The translations under genes and the position numbers were made by a program. The notes under the pieces are model-generated. The model did no database searches, was not told where the DNA came from, and worked only from the letters and a program-made list of their open reading frames with translations. A stretch of 6,252 bases of DNA. Origin: an uncultured Tolumonas sp. (GTDB lineage: Bacteria; Pseudomonadota; Gammaproteobacteria; Enterobacterales; Aeromonadaceae). The DNA is taken from the NCBI GenBank assembly GCA_903931645.1, contig CAIZDF010000398.1, forward strand, positions 1 through 6,252, written 5' to 3'. Shown one piece after another: positions 1 to 6,252 of this stretch. The first letter of the stretch is position 1. Each line of letters begins with the position of its first letter.

Positions 1-376
1 AGCACATGCCGAGACGCAGTGGATCTCGGTTGATGCAATACGTTATCAAACGCTGCCTTTTGATCACAATGCCTTGCTGGAAAAAGTGCTGGAGCGACTA
101 AGCACCAAAGCCCGTTACAGCACCCTGCCGCTTTATCTGGCGGAACAGGAATTGAAGTTACCCGAATTACAGCGCATTTATGAAGTAGTACTCGGCAACC
201 CGTTACATAAACGGGCATTTCGGGAACGGATATTAAGTGCCAATGTGCTGGAAGATACTGGCCAACGCGTTCAGGGCCGCGGTTCGCTGGCGACCATCTA
301 TCGTTATCAACCCGACTGTGCCGTGCGCTTATTTGATCGCATGATGCAAGGAGTGGTGGGTGAAGAGCTGAGTTAA
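1..376 (+). CDS. nrtR: NrtR-type Nudix-related transcriptional regulator, 3' part only
   Basis: This is the C-terminal 124 residues of a protein whose start lies before the window; the frame is open from base 2 to the TAA at 374-376. Visible residues 7-33, starting WISVD and running through LPFDHNALLEKVLERL, resemble the end of a Nudix domain. Residues 39-104 resemble the winged-helix DNA-binding domain of NrtR proteins, with LPELQRIYE at 53-61 and the helix KRAFRERI at 70-77. In that family the Nudix part has generally lost hydrolase activity and binds ADP-ribose, which releases the repressor from promoters of NAD synthesis or salvage genes. The Nudix box itself is outside the window, so I cannot say whether this copy keeps catalysis. 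No NAD gene is visible beside it; any target operon would lie upstream. The symbol is a family name and the regulon is unknown. An internal TTG at 74 is not the start, because homology continues upstream of it. Confidence 0.82.
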   Translation, partial: AHAETQWISVDAIRYQTLPFDHNALLEKVLERLSTKARYSTLPLYLAEQELKLPELQRIYEVVLGNPLHKRAFRERILSANVLEDTGQRVQGRGSLATIYRYQPDCAVRLFDRMMQGVVGEELS

Positions 377-379
377 AAC

Positions 380-409
380 AAAAAGACCGGCGCATCAGCC
401 GGTCTTTTT
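380..409. terminator. Bidirectional intrinsic terminator between the nrtR-like gene and the chemoreceptor gene
   Basis: A perfect 12-bp stem (380-391 with 398-409) closes a 6-nt loop GCATCA. The stem has a GACCGGC core flanked by five A on the left and five T on the right. On either strand the RNA therefore ends in a GC-rich hairpin followed by a U run. It starts three bases after the nrtR-like stop and lies 20 bases beyond the end of the convergent chemoreceptor gene, so it very probably ends both transcripts. Confidence 0.93.
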
Positions 410-429
410 GCAACGTCATTACCGCAATT

Positions 430-2313
430 TTATACGCGGAAACTATTAACCTGCTGATTCAAATCACGCGAAATTTCATGCAAGTCAGCGGACAGCTCAT
501 TCGAACGACGTGCCGTATCACTCAACTCGTCTGACACATCTTTCGTGGCCTGAATGTTACGACCCACTTCTTCTGTGACCGCACGCTGTTCTTCTGCAGC
601 ACTGGAGATCTGCATCGCCATATCCGAAATTTGCGTGATCGCATGGGTGATTTGCTCCAGTGCAATGGTCGCACTTTGCGCTTCATCCACGCTGTCTTGC
701 GCCAGTGACTGGCTTTGATCCATCGTTGCGACGGCTTGGTGCGTATTGCGTTGCAACGTTTCAATCATCGCACGGATCTCACCAGTCGATTTCTGTGTGC
801 GCTGTGACAGCACGCGCACTTCATCGGCCACCACCGCAAAACCACGGCCCTGTTCACCGGCACGTGCCGCTTCAATCGCCGCATTCAATGCCAGCAAGTT
901 GGTCTGCTCGGCAATACCCTGAATGGTCGCCAGGATCGTATTGATCTGCTGCGCGTTCTGTTCCAGTTCCCGAATGATGTTGGATGCTTGTTCTACTTCA
1001 CCAGCCAAACGGGTAATGGATTGCTGATTACGCGCAATAACTTGTTTGCCTTGTTCGCAGTTATTCGCCGATTCACGCACCGCTTGCGCAGTTTGCTCAG
1101 CATTGCTAGCCACCTCATTCGCAGTTGCTGACATTTCATGCACCGCAGTCGCGATCTGAGAAATCTCTTGTTGCTGATGCTGCAACGAAACATTGTTCTT
1201 CGCCGCCATATCCCGCGATTGCCCGGCTTGTTGATCTAACTCACGAGAGCTGCTGGCAATCTTCAGCATCATATCGTGCAACAGATCAAGAAACGTATTG
1301 ATATGCCGTGTGACCACACCAATTTCATCGTGTTGGGTTACCGTCAGACGATGCGTTAAATCGCCATTACCGCGAGATAATGCCGCAACCGCTTCAGCCA
1401 TGGTATCCAGCGGGTGCAACATGCCACGAATGATGACAAACGCAGCGCCAACTACAACTAGTAACTGGATCAAACCAAATAGTATGGTGTGGTTTTGTTG
1501 TTGATACATGTTCTGGAAAGCGACTGATTCGTCATATAACAAACCGAAATACCAGTCATAACCGGGGATCTGTTTAAACACCACAAACGTAGTGGCATCA
1601 CCGATGGTAATTTCGTGTAATGCACCTTCCTGTGCCATCTGCTTGATAGCAGATAAACTTAGGTCAGCCGCTAAATTCGTAGCAGGCTTCAACGTTAATG
1701 CTGCATCCTTAGAAGCAACAATATTGCCACTGCCATCGACCAAGACACCGCTCACACCATCGGATTGAATTTTATTCACGTTAGTAATGAGGTCTTTGAT
1801 CACCACATCACCCGAGATAACCCCCTGATTAGCACCAAAATCATAAGGCTCGGCAATACTGATCATTAATGCATGACTAGATGCATCTTCATACGGTGCC
1901 GTAACAACCAGTTTACCGGCAGCTTTTGCATCTTGATACCAAGGGCGCTGACGAGGATCATAGCCCTCCGGTGCTTTCCAGCCGATAGTAGAAACCTTCA
2001 TTTGACCATCGGATGTGCCCGCATAAACCATATCAAACTTGCCGGCAGAAGCAGCTTGGATTAAGGCTGGAACAGGATCGATATCCGGTTTACCGAAAAC
2101 TTGCTTTGCTGCATTGACGATACTGGCACTGTTGTCTAACCAGTATTTCAGGTAGTTAACCTGTGCTGCCGCCACAGTCTGCGCATAACTATCTACTGTT
2201 TTTCTGGCTTGATCAGCCTGAGTTCGACTGCTCGTCCATAGCTGTACACCGGTCATTACCACCAGAAATGCTATCTGTGCCAATAGCAGTTTATTCTTAA
2301 TATTCAGGGTCAT
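430..2313 (-). CDS. Methyl-accepting chemotaxis protein with periplasmic dCache sensor, probably for amino acids
   Basis: This is a complete 627-residue inner-membrane chemoreceptor that would control CheA through CheW. A short cytoplasmic tail is followed by TM1 (about 8-27), a periplasmic dCache_1 domain (about 30-274), TM2 (about 276-296), HAMP (about 297-350, with P301 and the DEIG signature at 329-332) and the cytoplasmic coiled coil. The highly conserved hairpin tip is at about 466-500 ([19 protein letters not shown], then [12 protein letters not shown]). The arms on each side are about 140 residues, which fits the 40-heptad class, and the protein ends at VNSFRV with no NWETF-type CheR tether. 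In the sensor, Y118, R123, W125, Y126, Y141, D143 and D169 line up with the amino-acid-binding residues known from receptors such as PctA. Ligand specificity is inferred. The start is supported by GGAG at 2319-2322, five bases before ATG. The gene is monocistronic, with no che genes nearby. Confidence 0.95.
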   Translation of the reverse strand: MTLNIKNKLLLAQIAFLVVMTGVQLWTSSRTQADQARKTVDSYAQTVAAAQVNYLKYWLDNSASIVNAAKQVFGKPDIDPVPALIQAASAGKFDMVYAGTSDGQMKVSTIGWKAPEGYDPRQRPWYQDAKAAGKLVVTAPYEDASSHALMISIAEPYDFGANQGVISGDVVIKDLITNVNKIQSDGVSGVLVDGSGNIVASKDAALTLKPATNLAADLSLSAIKQMAQEGALHEITIGDATTFVVFKQIPGYDWYFGLLYDESVAFQNMYQQQNHTILFGLIQLLVVVGAAFVIIRGMLHPLDTMAEAVAALSRGNGDLTHRLTVTQHDEIGVVTRHINTFLDLLHDMMLKIASSSRELDQQAGQSRDMAAKNNVSLQHQQQEISQIATAVHEMSATANEVASNAEQTAQAVRESANNCEQGKQVIARNQQSITRLAGEVEQASNIIRELEQNAQQINTILATIQGIAEQTNLLALNAAIEAARAGEQGRGFAVVADEVRVLSQRTQKSTGEIRAMIETLQRNTHQAVATMDQSQSLAQDSVDEAQSATIALEQITHAITQISDMAMQISSAAEEQRAVTEEVGRNIQATKDVSDELSDTARRSNELSADLHEISRDLNQQVNSFRV

Positions 2314-2367
2314 ATAATCTCCATTTATGACAGGATGGCACGAATTGTCCTTTATTTGATCACCAGT

Positions 2368-2395
2368 ATTTTATTCCGAACCATGCCTTTCTCAT
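2368..2395 (-). promoter_or_regulatory. Possible sigma-70 promoter of the chemoreceptor gene
   Basis: Read on the minus strand, a -35-like ATGAGA (2390-2395, four of six bases as consensus) lies 16 bp before a -10-like TAAAAT (2368-2373, five of six). This would give a leader of roughly 50 bases before the ATG at 2313. The rest of the 233-bp gap (2314-2546) is AT-rich and holds no gene that I can see, only this element and the tyrS terminator. A flagellar sigma-28 promoter would be the usual alternative for a chemoreceptor, but I found only a poor match. The call is weak. Confidence 0.35.
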
Positions 2396-2494
2396 TTAGT
2401 AAGAACACGAGAAAACATATCGACGCGTATCTTATTAAACGTTAAATGAAACGCAGATTATTTTGCTGTCTCATTTGATTTCATTATGACAGAT

Positions 2495-2521
2495 AAAAAA
2501 AATCCCGCACAACGGCGGGAT
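2495..2521 (-). terminator. Intrinsic terminator of tyrS
   Basis: On the minus strand, a 7-bp stem ATCCCGC / GCGGGAT (2515-2521 with 2502-2508) closes a 6-nt loop and runs into a tract of eight T (2495-2502). It begins about 25 bases after the tyrS stop codon. It also separates tyrS from the chemoreceptor gene downstream, which supports separate transcription of the two. Confidence 0.92.
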
Positions 2522-2546
2522 CCAGAATAAAAAACTAACTGCTTAT

Positions 2547-3746
2547 TTAAGCAACGGTAATACGGGCAAATTTACGTTTACCGACCTGCCATACCGCTGT
2601 ACCGGCATTGACCAGCAATTTACCATCCGCGACAACCTCGCCATCACGCTTCACTGCATTCTGTTTAATCATACGCAGTGCTTCGGAAGTGGTTTCTACC
2701 AACGCAGCTTCTTTCAGCAGGTTACCGACCGCAATACCTTCGGCGGGTGCTGACACGGTCACTTCCGGCATTTCATCAGGGATCGCATTTTTTGAAAAAC
2801 GCTGTGTGAAATCGTTATGTGCCGCTTCAGCTGCCGCTTCATCGTGATAACGGGCAATCAGCTCTTTTGCCAACCAGATTTTCACGTCACGCGGATTCAG
2901 TGTGTTCGCAGCGATATCGGCTTTAAACTGCGTGATTTCCGCCAGTGGGCGTGTCGATAACAGCTCGTAGTAGCTCCACATCAGTTCATCCGAGATCGAC
3001 ATGATCTTACCGAACATATCGTTAGGTGCATCATGCACGCCGATGTAGTTACCGGAAGATTTCGACATCTTCTTCACGCCATCCAGACCCACCAGCAATG
3101 GCATCATCAACACACATTGTGTTGGCTGACCGGCATCTTTCTGTAGTTCACGACCCATCAGCAGATTGAATTTCTGATCCGTACCACCTAATTCCACATC
3201 GGCTTTCAGTGCCACTGAATCGTAGCCCTGCAGTAATGGATAGAGGAATTCGTGGATCGCAATCGATTGGCCACCAGCGTAACGTTTTTTGAAGTCATCA
3301 CGTTCCAGCATACGGGCCACGGTTTGTTTTGCGGCCAGCTTGATCATGCCGGTCGCGCCCAGCTCTTTCAGCCAGGTTGAGTTGTATTCAATGCGCGTGC
3401 GCGCCGGATCTAAAATCTTGAAGGCCTGTTCAGCATAAGTCAGCGCATTTTCTTTGATCGCTTCTTCTGACAATGGCGGACGCGTGGCATTTTTACCGGA
3501 AGGATCACCCACCAGCGCCGTAAAATCGCCGATCAGCAGGATCACTTCATGGCCCAGATCCTGAAAGGTGCGCAACTTGTTTAGAATAACCGTATGCCCA
3601 AGGTGAATATCCGGTGCAGTTGGGTCCATCCCCAGCTTAATACGCAGTGGACGACCTTCCTTTAATTTCGCGATTAATTCTTCTTCCACCAGAATTTCTT
3701 CTGCACCGCGCTTGATCTCAGCCAATGCGGTTTCCAAATTGGACAT
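2547..3746 (-). CDS. tyrS: Tyrosyl-tRNA synthetase (TyrZ-like branch)
   Basis: This class I aminoacyl-tRNA synthetase attaches tyrosine to tRNA-Tyr in the cytoplasm using ATP, and works as a dimer. Counting 399 residues from the chosen start, the HIGH signature is HLGH at 48-51, preceded by DPTAPD. The KMSKS loop is at 226-230, and the C-terminal S4-like RNA-binding domain covers about 336-399 ([25 protein letters not shown]). The sequence resembles the Haemophilus and Pseudomonas TyrS/TyrZ type (about 395-400 residues) rather than the E. coli K-12 TyrS type, which begins and is spaced differently. An in-frame ATG six codons upstream (3762-3764) would add MYWSNS. I prefer the ATG at 3744-3746 because GGAG lies seven bases before it, the upstream ATG has no ribosome binding site, and homologues begin near here. 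It is divergent from anmK. All key motifs are intact. Confidence 0.97.
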   Translation of the reverse strand: MSNLETALAEIKRGAEEILVEEELIAKLKEGRPLRIKLGMDPTAPDIHLGHTVILNKLRTFQDLGHEVILLIGDFTALVGDPSGKNATRPPLSEEAIKENALTYAEQAFKILDPARTRIEYNSTWLKELGATGMIKLAAKQTVARMLERDDFKKRYAGGQSIAIHEFLYPLLQGYDSVALKADVELGGTDQKFNLLMGRELQKDAGQPTQCVLMMPLLVGLDGVKKMSKSSGNYIGVHDAPNDMFGKIMSISDELMWSYYELLSTRPLAEITQFKADIAANTLNPRDVKIWLAKELIARYHDEAAAEAAHNDFTQRFSKNAIPDEMPEVTVSAPAEGIAVGNLLKEAALVETTSEALRMIKQNAVKRDGEVVADGKLLVNAGTAVWQVGKRKFARITVA

Positions 3747-3780
3747 GCTATTACTCCAGTACATTCAGCAAATGGGGCAC

Positions 3781-3809
3781 AGTTTACGAAATGGCCGCCC
3801 ACATGAAAA
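3781..3809 (-). promoter_or_regulatory. Probable tyrS promoter
   Basis: On the minus strand a -35-like TTTTCA (3804-3809, four of six bases as consensus) and a -10-like TAAACT (3781-3786, four of six) are 17 bp apart. Transcription would start about 28 bases before the tyrS ATG at 3746, leaving room for the GGAG site but not for a T-box or long attenuator leader. The spacing is ideal but the hexamers are only moderate. Confidence 0.4.
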
Positions 3810-3820
3810 GCAAGTAAACT
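3781..3820. repeat. 7-bp inverted repeat in the tyrS-anmK divergent promoter region
   Basis: AGTTTAC (3781-3787) and GTAAACT (3814-3820) are exact inverted copies, separated by 26 bp and centred near 3800. Each outward-facing copy contains TAAACT, which can act as a -10 element: the left one for tyrS, the right one for anmK. With a -35-like TGGCCG at 3792-3797 (three of six) the anmK promoter would overlap the tyrS promoter back to back. The repeat could instead be a regulator site or chance. No TyrR box (TGTAAA-N6-TTTACA) is present. Confidence 0.4.
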
Positions 3821-3855
3821 ACTCACAACTCAATTCATTATCGAAGAACAATCTT

Positions 3856-4962
3856 ATGGCGCTCTATATTGGCCTGATGTCAGGCACCAGCATGGATGGT
3901 ATTGATGCCGCATTAGTGGAGTTTGGCGCAGATAGTGACCAGCCCCGTTTGCTGGCCACCCATGCCTGGGCCTGGCCCAATGAGCTGGTGCAGCAACTGC
4001 ATACCATCTGCACGCCCGGCGATAATGAAATTGATCGAATGGGGGTATTAGACCAGCGCGTGGCAGAAGAATTTGCCCACGCAGTGCATGCCCTATTACA
4101 AACGGCCAATATAACGCCAGAGCAAATTTGTGCGATCGGCTCACATGGGCAGACGATCCGTCATCGCCCAGAATCAGGTTTTACCTTACAGATTGGGAAT
4201 GGCGCCCGATTGGCGGCGATGACAGGCATTGACGTGATCTGTGATTTTCGCATGAAAGACGTAGCACTTGGCGGACAAGGCGCGCCATTAGTGCCTGCGT
4301 TTCACCAAGCGGTTTTCGGAAAAAAGAATGAGCCGCGCTTTATCCTCAATATTGGTGGCATTACTAATGTGTCGGTTTTACCGGGAAATGCCGAGCAGGT
4401 GTTTGGCTTTGATACCGGCCCTGGCAACACGTTATTGGATAGCTGGTATCGTCATCACCATCAAGTTGGTAGTTATGATGTAGGCGGTCAGTGGGCAGGT
4501 TCGGGGCAGATCCATCAGTCATTGCTTAATGAATTGCTAACCCATGCCTACTTTGCTTTGCCCTACCCGAAAAGTACTGGGCGCGAAACATTTACCTTTG
4601 ACTGGCTTTTACAACAACTGAGTATTTTTGCAGAAATTAATGCGGCGGATGTTCAGAGAACGTTACTGGAATTTACCGCTATTACTGCAAGCGAAGCCCT
4701 GCAACCACTAGCAACATCGGCCCGACTGTACCTTTGTGGTGGCGGTGCGCATAACCCGTTATTGTGCCAACGCATTGCTGCACTATTAGCTGACTGGCAA
4801 GTTACTTCGACAGCATCGCTGGATATGCACCCCGATTGGGTGGAGGCGATTGCCTTTGCTTGGTTAGCCCACTGTTTTTGTGAACGCCGCTCAGGAAACC
4901 TGCCCGCAGTGACAGGTGCCAGCAGAAAAGCAGTACTGGGGGCATTTTATCCGGCTGAATAA
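3856..4962 (+). CDS. anmK: Anhydro-N-acetylmuramic acid kinase
   Basis: AnmK opens the 1,6-anhydro ring of anhydroMurNAc released by lytic transglycosylases and phosphorylates it with ATP to give MurNAc-6-phosphate, a cytoplasmic step of peptidoglycan recycling. The chosen start gives 368 residues, almost the E. coli length (369). Motifs in order are GLMSGTSMDG (6-15, nucleotide binding), GSHGQT (95-100), DFRMKDVALGGQGAPLVPAF (130-149, strongly conserved), LNIGGITN (164-171), FDTGPGN (185-191, with D186 in the place of the catalytic aspartate), PKSTGRE (238-244), CGGGAHNPLL (294-303) and the C-terminal VTGASRKAVLGAFYP. The open frame extends upstream to an ATG at 3712, but that would run through the tyrS start and add 48 residues with no family match. 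MALYIGLMSGT matches where homologues start. The ribosome binding site is weak (GAAGAA about ten bases upstream). MurQ, the usual next enzyme, is not beside it. Confidence 0.96.
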   Translation: MALYIGLMSGTSMDGIDAALVEFGADSDQPRLLATHAWAWPNELVQQLHTICTPGDNEIDRMGVLDQRVAEEFAHAVHALLQTANITPEQICAIGSHGQTIRHRPESGFTLQIGNGARLAAMTGIDVICDFRMKDVALGGQGAPLVPAFHQAVFGKKNEPRFILNIGGITNVSVLPGNAEQVFGFDTGPGNTLLDSWYRHHHQVGSYDVGGQWAGSGQIHQSLLNELLTHAYFALPYPKSTGRETFTFDWLLQQLSIFAEINAADVQRTLLEFTAITASEALQPLATSARLYLCGGGAHNPLLCQRIAALLADWQVTSTASLDMHPDWVEAIAFAWLAHCFCERRSGNLPAVTGASRKAVLGAFYPAE

Positions 4963-4990
4963 GCTCAGAAACAGCATTGAGCCTATAATC

Positions 4991-5024
4991 TAAACCCGCT
5001 AAACACCAACGCTTGGCGGGTTTA
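4991..5024. terminator. Intrinsic terminator of anmK, possibly shared with erpA
   Basis: TAAACCCGC (4991-4999) pairs with GCGGGTTTA (5016-5024). The stem can extend inward by a T-G wobble and two A-T pairs, to a loop of about ten bases. On the plus strand it is followed by TTTTAAG, giving a reasonable U-rich tail for anmK. On the minus strand the tail is TTTAGATTAT, a poorer run, so termination of the convergent erpA transcript is possible but less certain. Confidence 0.8.
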
Positions 5025-5037
5025 TTTTAAGATGAGA

Positions 5038-5385
5038 TTAAACTGAAAAGCTGGAACCACAACCACAGGTTGTTGTGGCATTCGGGTTAGTCACGGTAAA
5101 GCGCGAACCTTCCAGACCGTCGATATAATCAACAACACCGCCGACCAAATATTGCAGACTCATGCCATCGACCACCATGATGACGCTGTCTTTCTCAACC
5201 ACGGTATCACCGTCGTTGATCTTTTCATCAAACGTAAAACCATACTGGAAACCAGAACAACCGCCACCGGTAATATAGACCCGCAGTTTCAGCTCCGGAT
5301 TTTCCTCTTCGGTGATCAACGCTTTTACTTTCGCTGCCGCCGCATCGGTCATCTCAATGGGAAACTGCACTGCTACGTCACTCAT
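5038..5385 (-). CDS. erpA: A-type iron-sulfur carrier protein ErpA
   Basis: ErpA receives Fe-S clusters from the ISC or SUF scaffold and passes them to target proteins in the cytoplasm; in E. coli it is needed for maturing IspG/IspH of isoprenoid synthesis. The 115-residue product is nearly the E. coli length (114) and very similar throughout. The three cluster-binding cysteines are C43 (in [10 protein letters not shown]), C107 and C109 (in [11 protein letters not shown], the C-terminus). [19 protein letters not shown] and GLEGSRF.VTNPNA are close to the E. coli protein from memory, which favours ErpA over IscA, SufA or NfuA. No isc or suf genes flank it. The start ATG (5383-5385) has AGAGG five bases upstream. 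It is convergent with anmK and divergent from hemL, so it is probably monocistronic, expressed from the promoter at 5446-5474 under IscR control. Confidence 0.97.
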   Translation of the reverse strand: MSDVAVQFPIEMTDAAAAKVKALITEEENPELKLRVYITGGGCSGFQYGFTFDEKINDGDTVVEKDSVIMVVDGMSLQYLVGGVVDYIDGLEGSRFTVTNPNATTTCGCGSSFSV

Positions 5386-5445
5386 AACTACCTCTCATGG
5401 CTTATGGCCAAAAACGACTCTGTAACTGATCGATTTAATTAGCGA

Positions 5446-5474
5446 ATTATGTAATACCTGACCAAACAGTTCAA
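5446..5474 (-). promoter_or_regulatory. Sigma-70 promoter of erpA
   Basis: On the minus strand TTGAAC (-35, 5469-5474, four of six bases as consensus) and CATAAT (-10, 5446-5451, five of six) are exactly 17 bp apart. Transcription would begin near 5439, giving a leader of about 54 bases before the erpA ATG. This is the best promoter match in the window, and the IscR-like site lies directly on it. Confidence 0.75.
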
Positions 5475-5478
5475 GTAT
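5454..5478 (-). promoter_or_regulatory. Predicted IscR type-1 binding site over the erpA promoter
   Basis: The 25-bp element fits the IscR type-1 pattern ATAsyyGAcTr...yAGTCrrsTAT that I know from E. coli. On the minus strand the left arm reads ATACTTGA and the right arm GTCAGGTAT, and both outer arms agree completely. The mismatches are in the inner bases (AC for CT, T for R, and G for the A before GTC). It covers the -35 hexamer and most of the spacer. [2Fe-2S]-IscR should therefore repress erpA when clusters are plentiful, as in E. coli. The site sits in a slightly longer imperfect palindrome (5451-5481) with outer arms GTAATAC / GTATTAC. Confidence 0.78.
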
Positions 5479-5546
5479 TACCCAAATAGCTTTGCTAACG
5501 ATAATGTATCATCGGTAGATGTTTTCTGCTTTATCTGCTTTTGCGT

Positions 5547-5552
5547 TATAGT
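5547..5552 (+). promoter_or_regulatory. Possible -10 element of the hemL promoter
   Basis: TATAGT (five of six bases as consensus) lies 38 bases before the hemL ATG and would start transcription near 5558-5560. No convincing -35 hexamer is found 16-18 bp upstream; the best is TTTTCT at 5522-5527 with a 19-bp spacer. A second candidate, GATAAT at 5500-5505 with ATTACC at 5477-5482, is also only moderate. hemL may depend on an activator or start elsewhere. Confidence 0.3.
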
Positions 5553-5560
5553 CAGCTGAT

Positions 5561-5577
5561 TATTTCACAGTGAAATA
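5561..5577. promoter_or_regulatory. Perfect 17-bp palindrome upstream of hemL, candidate operator
   Basis: TATTTCAC, a single A, then GTGAAATA form an exact inverted repeat with 8-bp arms. It ends 13 bases before the hemL ATG and sits just past the likely transcription start, a typical repressor position. A smaller perfect palindrome, TCAGCTGA (5552-5559), lies immediately upstream. As RNA it could fold as a 7-bp stem with a 3-base loop, but that fold is AT-rich and the half-site shape suits a dimeric DNA-binding protein better. It is not a CRP, FNR, Fur, ArgR or TyrR site by the consensus sequences I know; the regulator is unknown. Confidence 0.55.
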
Positions 5578-5590
5578 CGGACTCATTTTC

Positions 5591-6252
5591 ATGGCAAACA
5601 GCACTCAGCGTTCCGAACAACTTTTTTCTGCCGCTCAACAATCGATCCCCGGAGGAGTGAACTCACCGGTGCGAGCCTTTAATGGTGTTGGTGGTACACC
5701 ACGCTTTATCGCCAAAGCAGATGGTGCTTATTTATATGACGTCGATGGTAACCGTTATATCGATTATGTCGGTTCATGGGGGCCGATGTTGCTCGGACAT
5801 AACCACCCAGCTATCAAAGCTGCGGTATTGGCGGCCGTTGAGAATGGTTTAAGTTACGGTGCTCCAACCGAAAGCGAAGTGCTGATGGCAGAAGCGATTC
5901 GCCAGATCATGCCGACTATGGAAATGGTGCGCATGGTGAACTCCGGCACTGAAGCGACCATGAGTGCCATTCGTCTGGCGCGGGGTTACACCAAACGCGA
6001 CAAGATCGTGAAATTTGAAGGTTGTTATCACGGCCATGCCGACTGTCTGCTGGTTAAAGCAGGCTCCGGTGCATTGACATTAGGCCAGCCCAACTCACCA
6101 GGTGTTCCGGCTGATTTTGCGAAACATACATTAACTTGTACTTATAACGATCTAGCGTCAGTGGAAGCGACATTTGCCAGTTATGGCAGTGATATCGCTT
6201 GTATCATCGTCGAACCGGTCGCTGGCAACATGAACTGCATCCCGCCACAACC
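5591..6252 (+). CDS. hemL: Glutamate-1-semialdehyde 2,1-aminomutase, 5' part
   Basis: HemL is the PLP enzyme that turns glutamate-1-semialdehyde into 5-aminolevulinate, the last step of the C5 route to tetrapyrroles in the cytoplasm. The first 220 codons are present and the frame is open to the window end. Clear family blocks are [12 protein letters not shown] (19-30), [19 protein letters not shown] (56-74), APTE (91-94), [18 protein letters not shown] (115-132, with the SGT loop that holds the PLP phosphate), [19 protein letters not shown] (142-160) and [12 protein letters not shown] (205-216). The lysine that binds PLP lies beyond the window. The N-terminus is a few residues longer than E. 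coli HemL ([15 protein letters not shown] against MSKSENLYSAA). No internal start fits better. The ribosome binding site is poor (only GGA, nine bases before the ATG). It is divergent from erpA across 205 bp. Confidence 0.97.
   Translation, partial: MANSTQRSEQLFSAAQQSIPGGVNSPVRAFNGVGGTPRFIAKADGAYLYDVDGNRYIDYVGSWGPMLLGHNHPAIKAAVLAAVENGLSYGAPTESEVLMAEAIRQIMPTMEMVRMVNSGTEATMSAIRLARGYTKRDKIVKFEGCYHGHADCLLVKAGSGALTLGQPNSPGVPADFAKHTLTCTYNDLASVEATFASYGSDIACIIVEPVAGNMNCIPPQ

Noticed and set aside
74..376. A separate short 100-residue gene starting at TTG 74
   Set aside because: The frame is open to the window edge, and the residues before 74 look like the end of a Nudix domain, so this is the tail of a longer gene.
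660..944. Plus-strand open frame inside the chemoreceptor gene
   Set aside because: It lies fully antisense to a highly conserved signalling domain, has no ribosome binding site and no family resemblance; it is a shadow frame.
2368..2400. Flagellar sigma-28 promoter for the chemoreceptor gene
   Set aside because: A TAAA on the minus strand is followed at the expected distance by only about half of the GCCGATAA bases, weaker than the sigma-70 reading of the same stretch.
3747..3780. T-box or attenuator leader for tyrS
   Set aside because: The likely leader is under 35 bases, too short, and no leader peptide or terminator hairpin is present.
3854..4144. Minus-strand open frames inside anmK
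   Set aside because: They overlap well-conserved AnmK motifs in another frame and look like no protein family.
4963..4982. Inverted repeat GCTCA / TGAGC just after anmK
   Set aside because: The stem is only 5 bp with a 10-base loop and no T run; the stronger hairpin at 4991-5024 explains termination.
5152..5442. Plus-strand open frame across erpA and its promoter
   Set aside because: It is antisense to erpA, and its low-complexity, His- and Ile-rich translation has no recognisable domain.
5849..6037. Minus-strand open frame inside hemL
   Set aside because: It is a shadow of the conserved PLP-binding region of hemL.

Overview
The window looks like ordinary chromosome from a gammaproteobacterium. 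The TyrS, AnmK, ErpA and HemL proteins are all of gammaproteobacterial type, base composition is roughly balanced, and an IscR-type site lies in front of erpA. My best guess is Aeromonadales, something like Tolumonas, but this rests on remembered protein similarity and gene order and has not been checked. I see no insertion sequence, phage gene, CRISPR array, tRNA, rRNA or sign of recent transfer.

Layout. Positions 1-376 (+) hold the 3' end of a Nudix-type regulator of the NrtR family. A bidirectional terminator hairpin follows at 380-409. Positions 430-2313 (-) encode a complete methyl-accepting chemotaxis receptor with a periplasmic dCache domain; its residues match the pattern I know from amino-acid receptors. 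Positions 2314-2546 hold its probable promoter and the tyrS terminator. Positions 2547-3746 (-) encode tyrosyl-tRNA synthetase. A 109-bp divergent promoter region (3747-3855) separates it from anmK at 3856-4962 (+), the recycling kinase for anhydroMurNAc. A hairpin at 4991-5024 lies between anmK and erpA (5038-5385, -), an A-type Fe-S carrier. A 205-bp divergent region (5386-5590) then leads to hemL (5591 onward, +), which runs off the window end.

How the genes relate. All are separate transcription units facing each other in convergent or divergent pairs, so no operon is visible. They are mostly housekeeping: NAD control, tyrosine charging, cell-wall recycling, Fe-S delivery and the start of tetrapyrrole synthesis. 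The chemoreceptor is the one accessory gene.

The most informative non-coding signals are in the erpA-hemL interval. One is a 25-bp IscR type-1-like site lying on a good sigma-70 promoter for erpA, which suggests feedback control by Fe-S status. The other is a perfect 17-bp palindrome just upstream of the hemL start, which I cannot assign to a regulator. I found no convincing new multi-gene system here.
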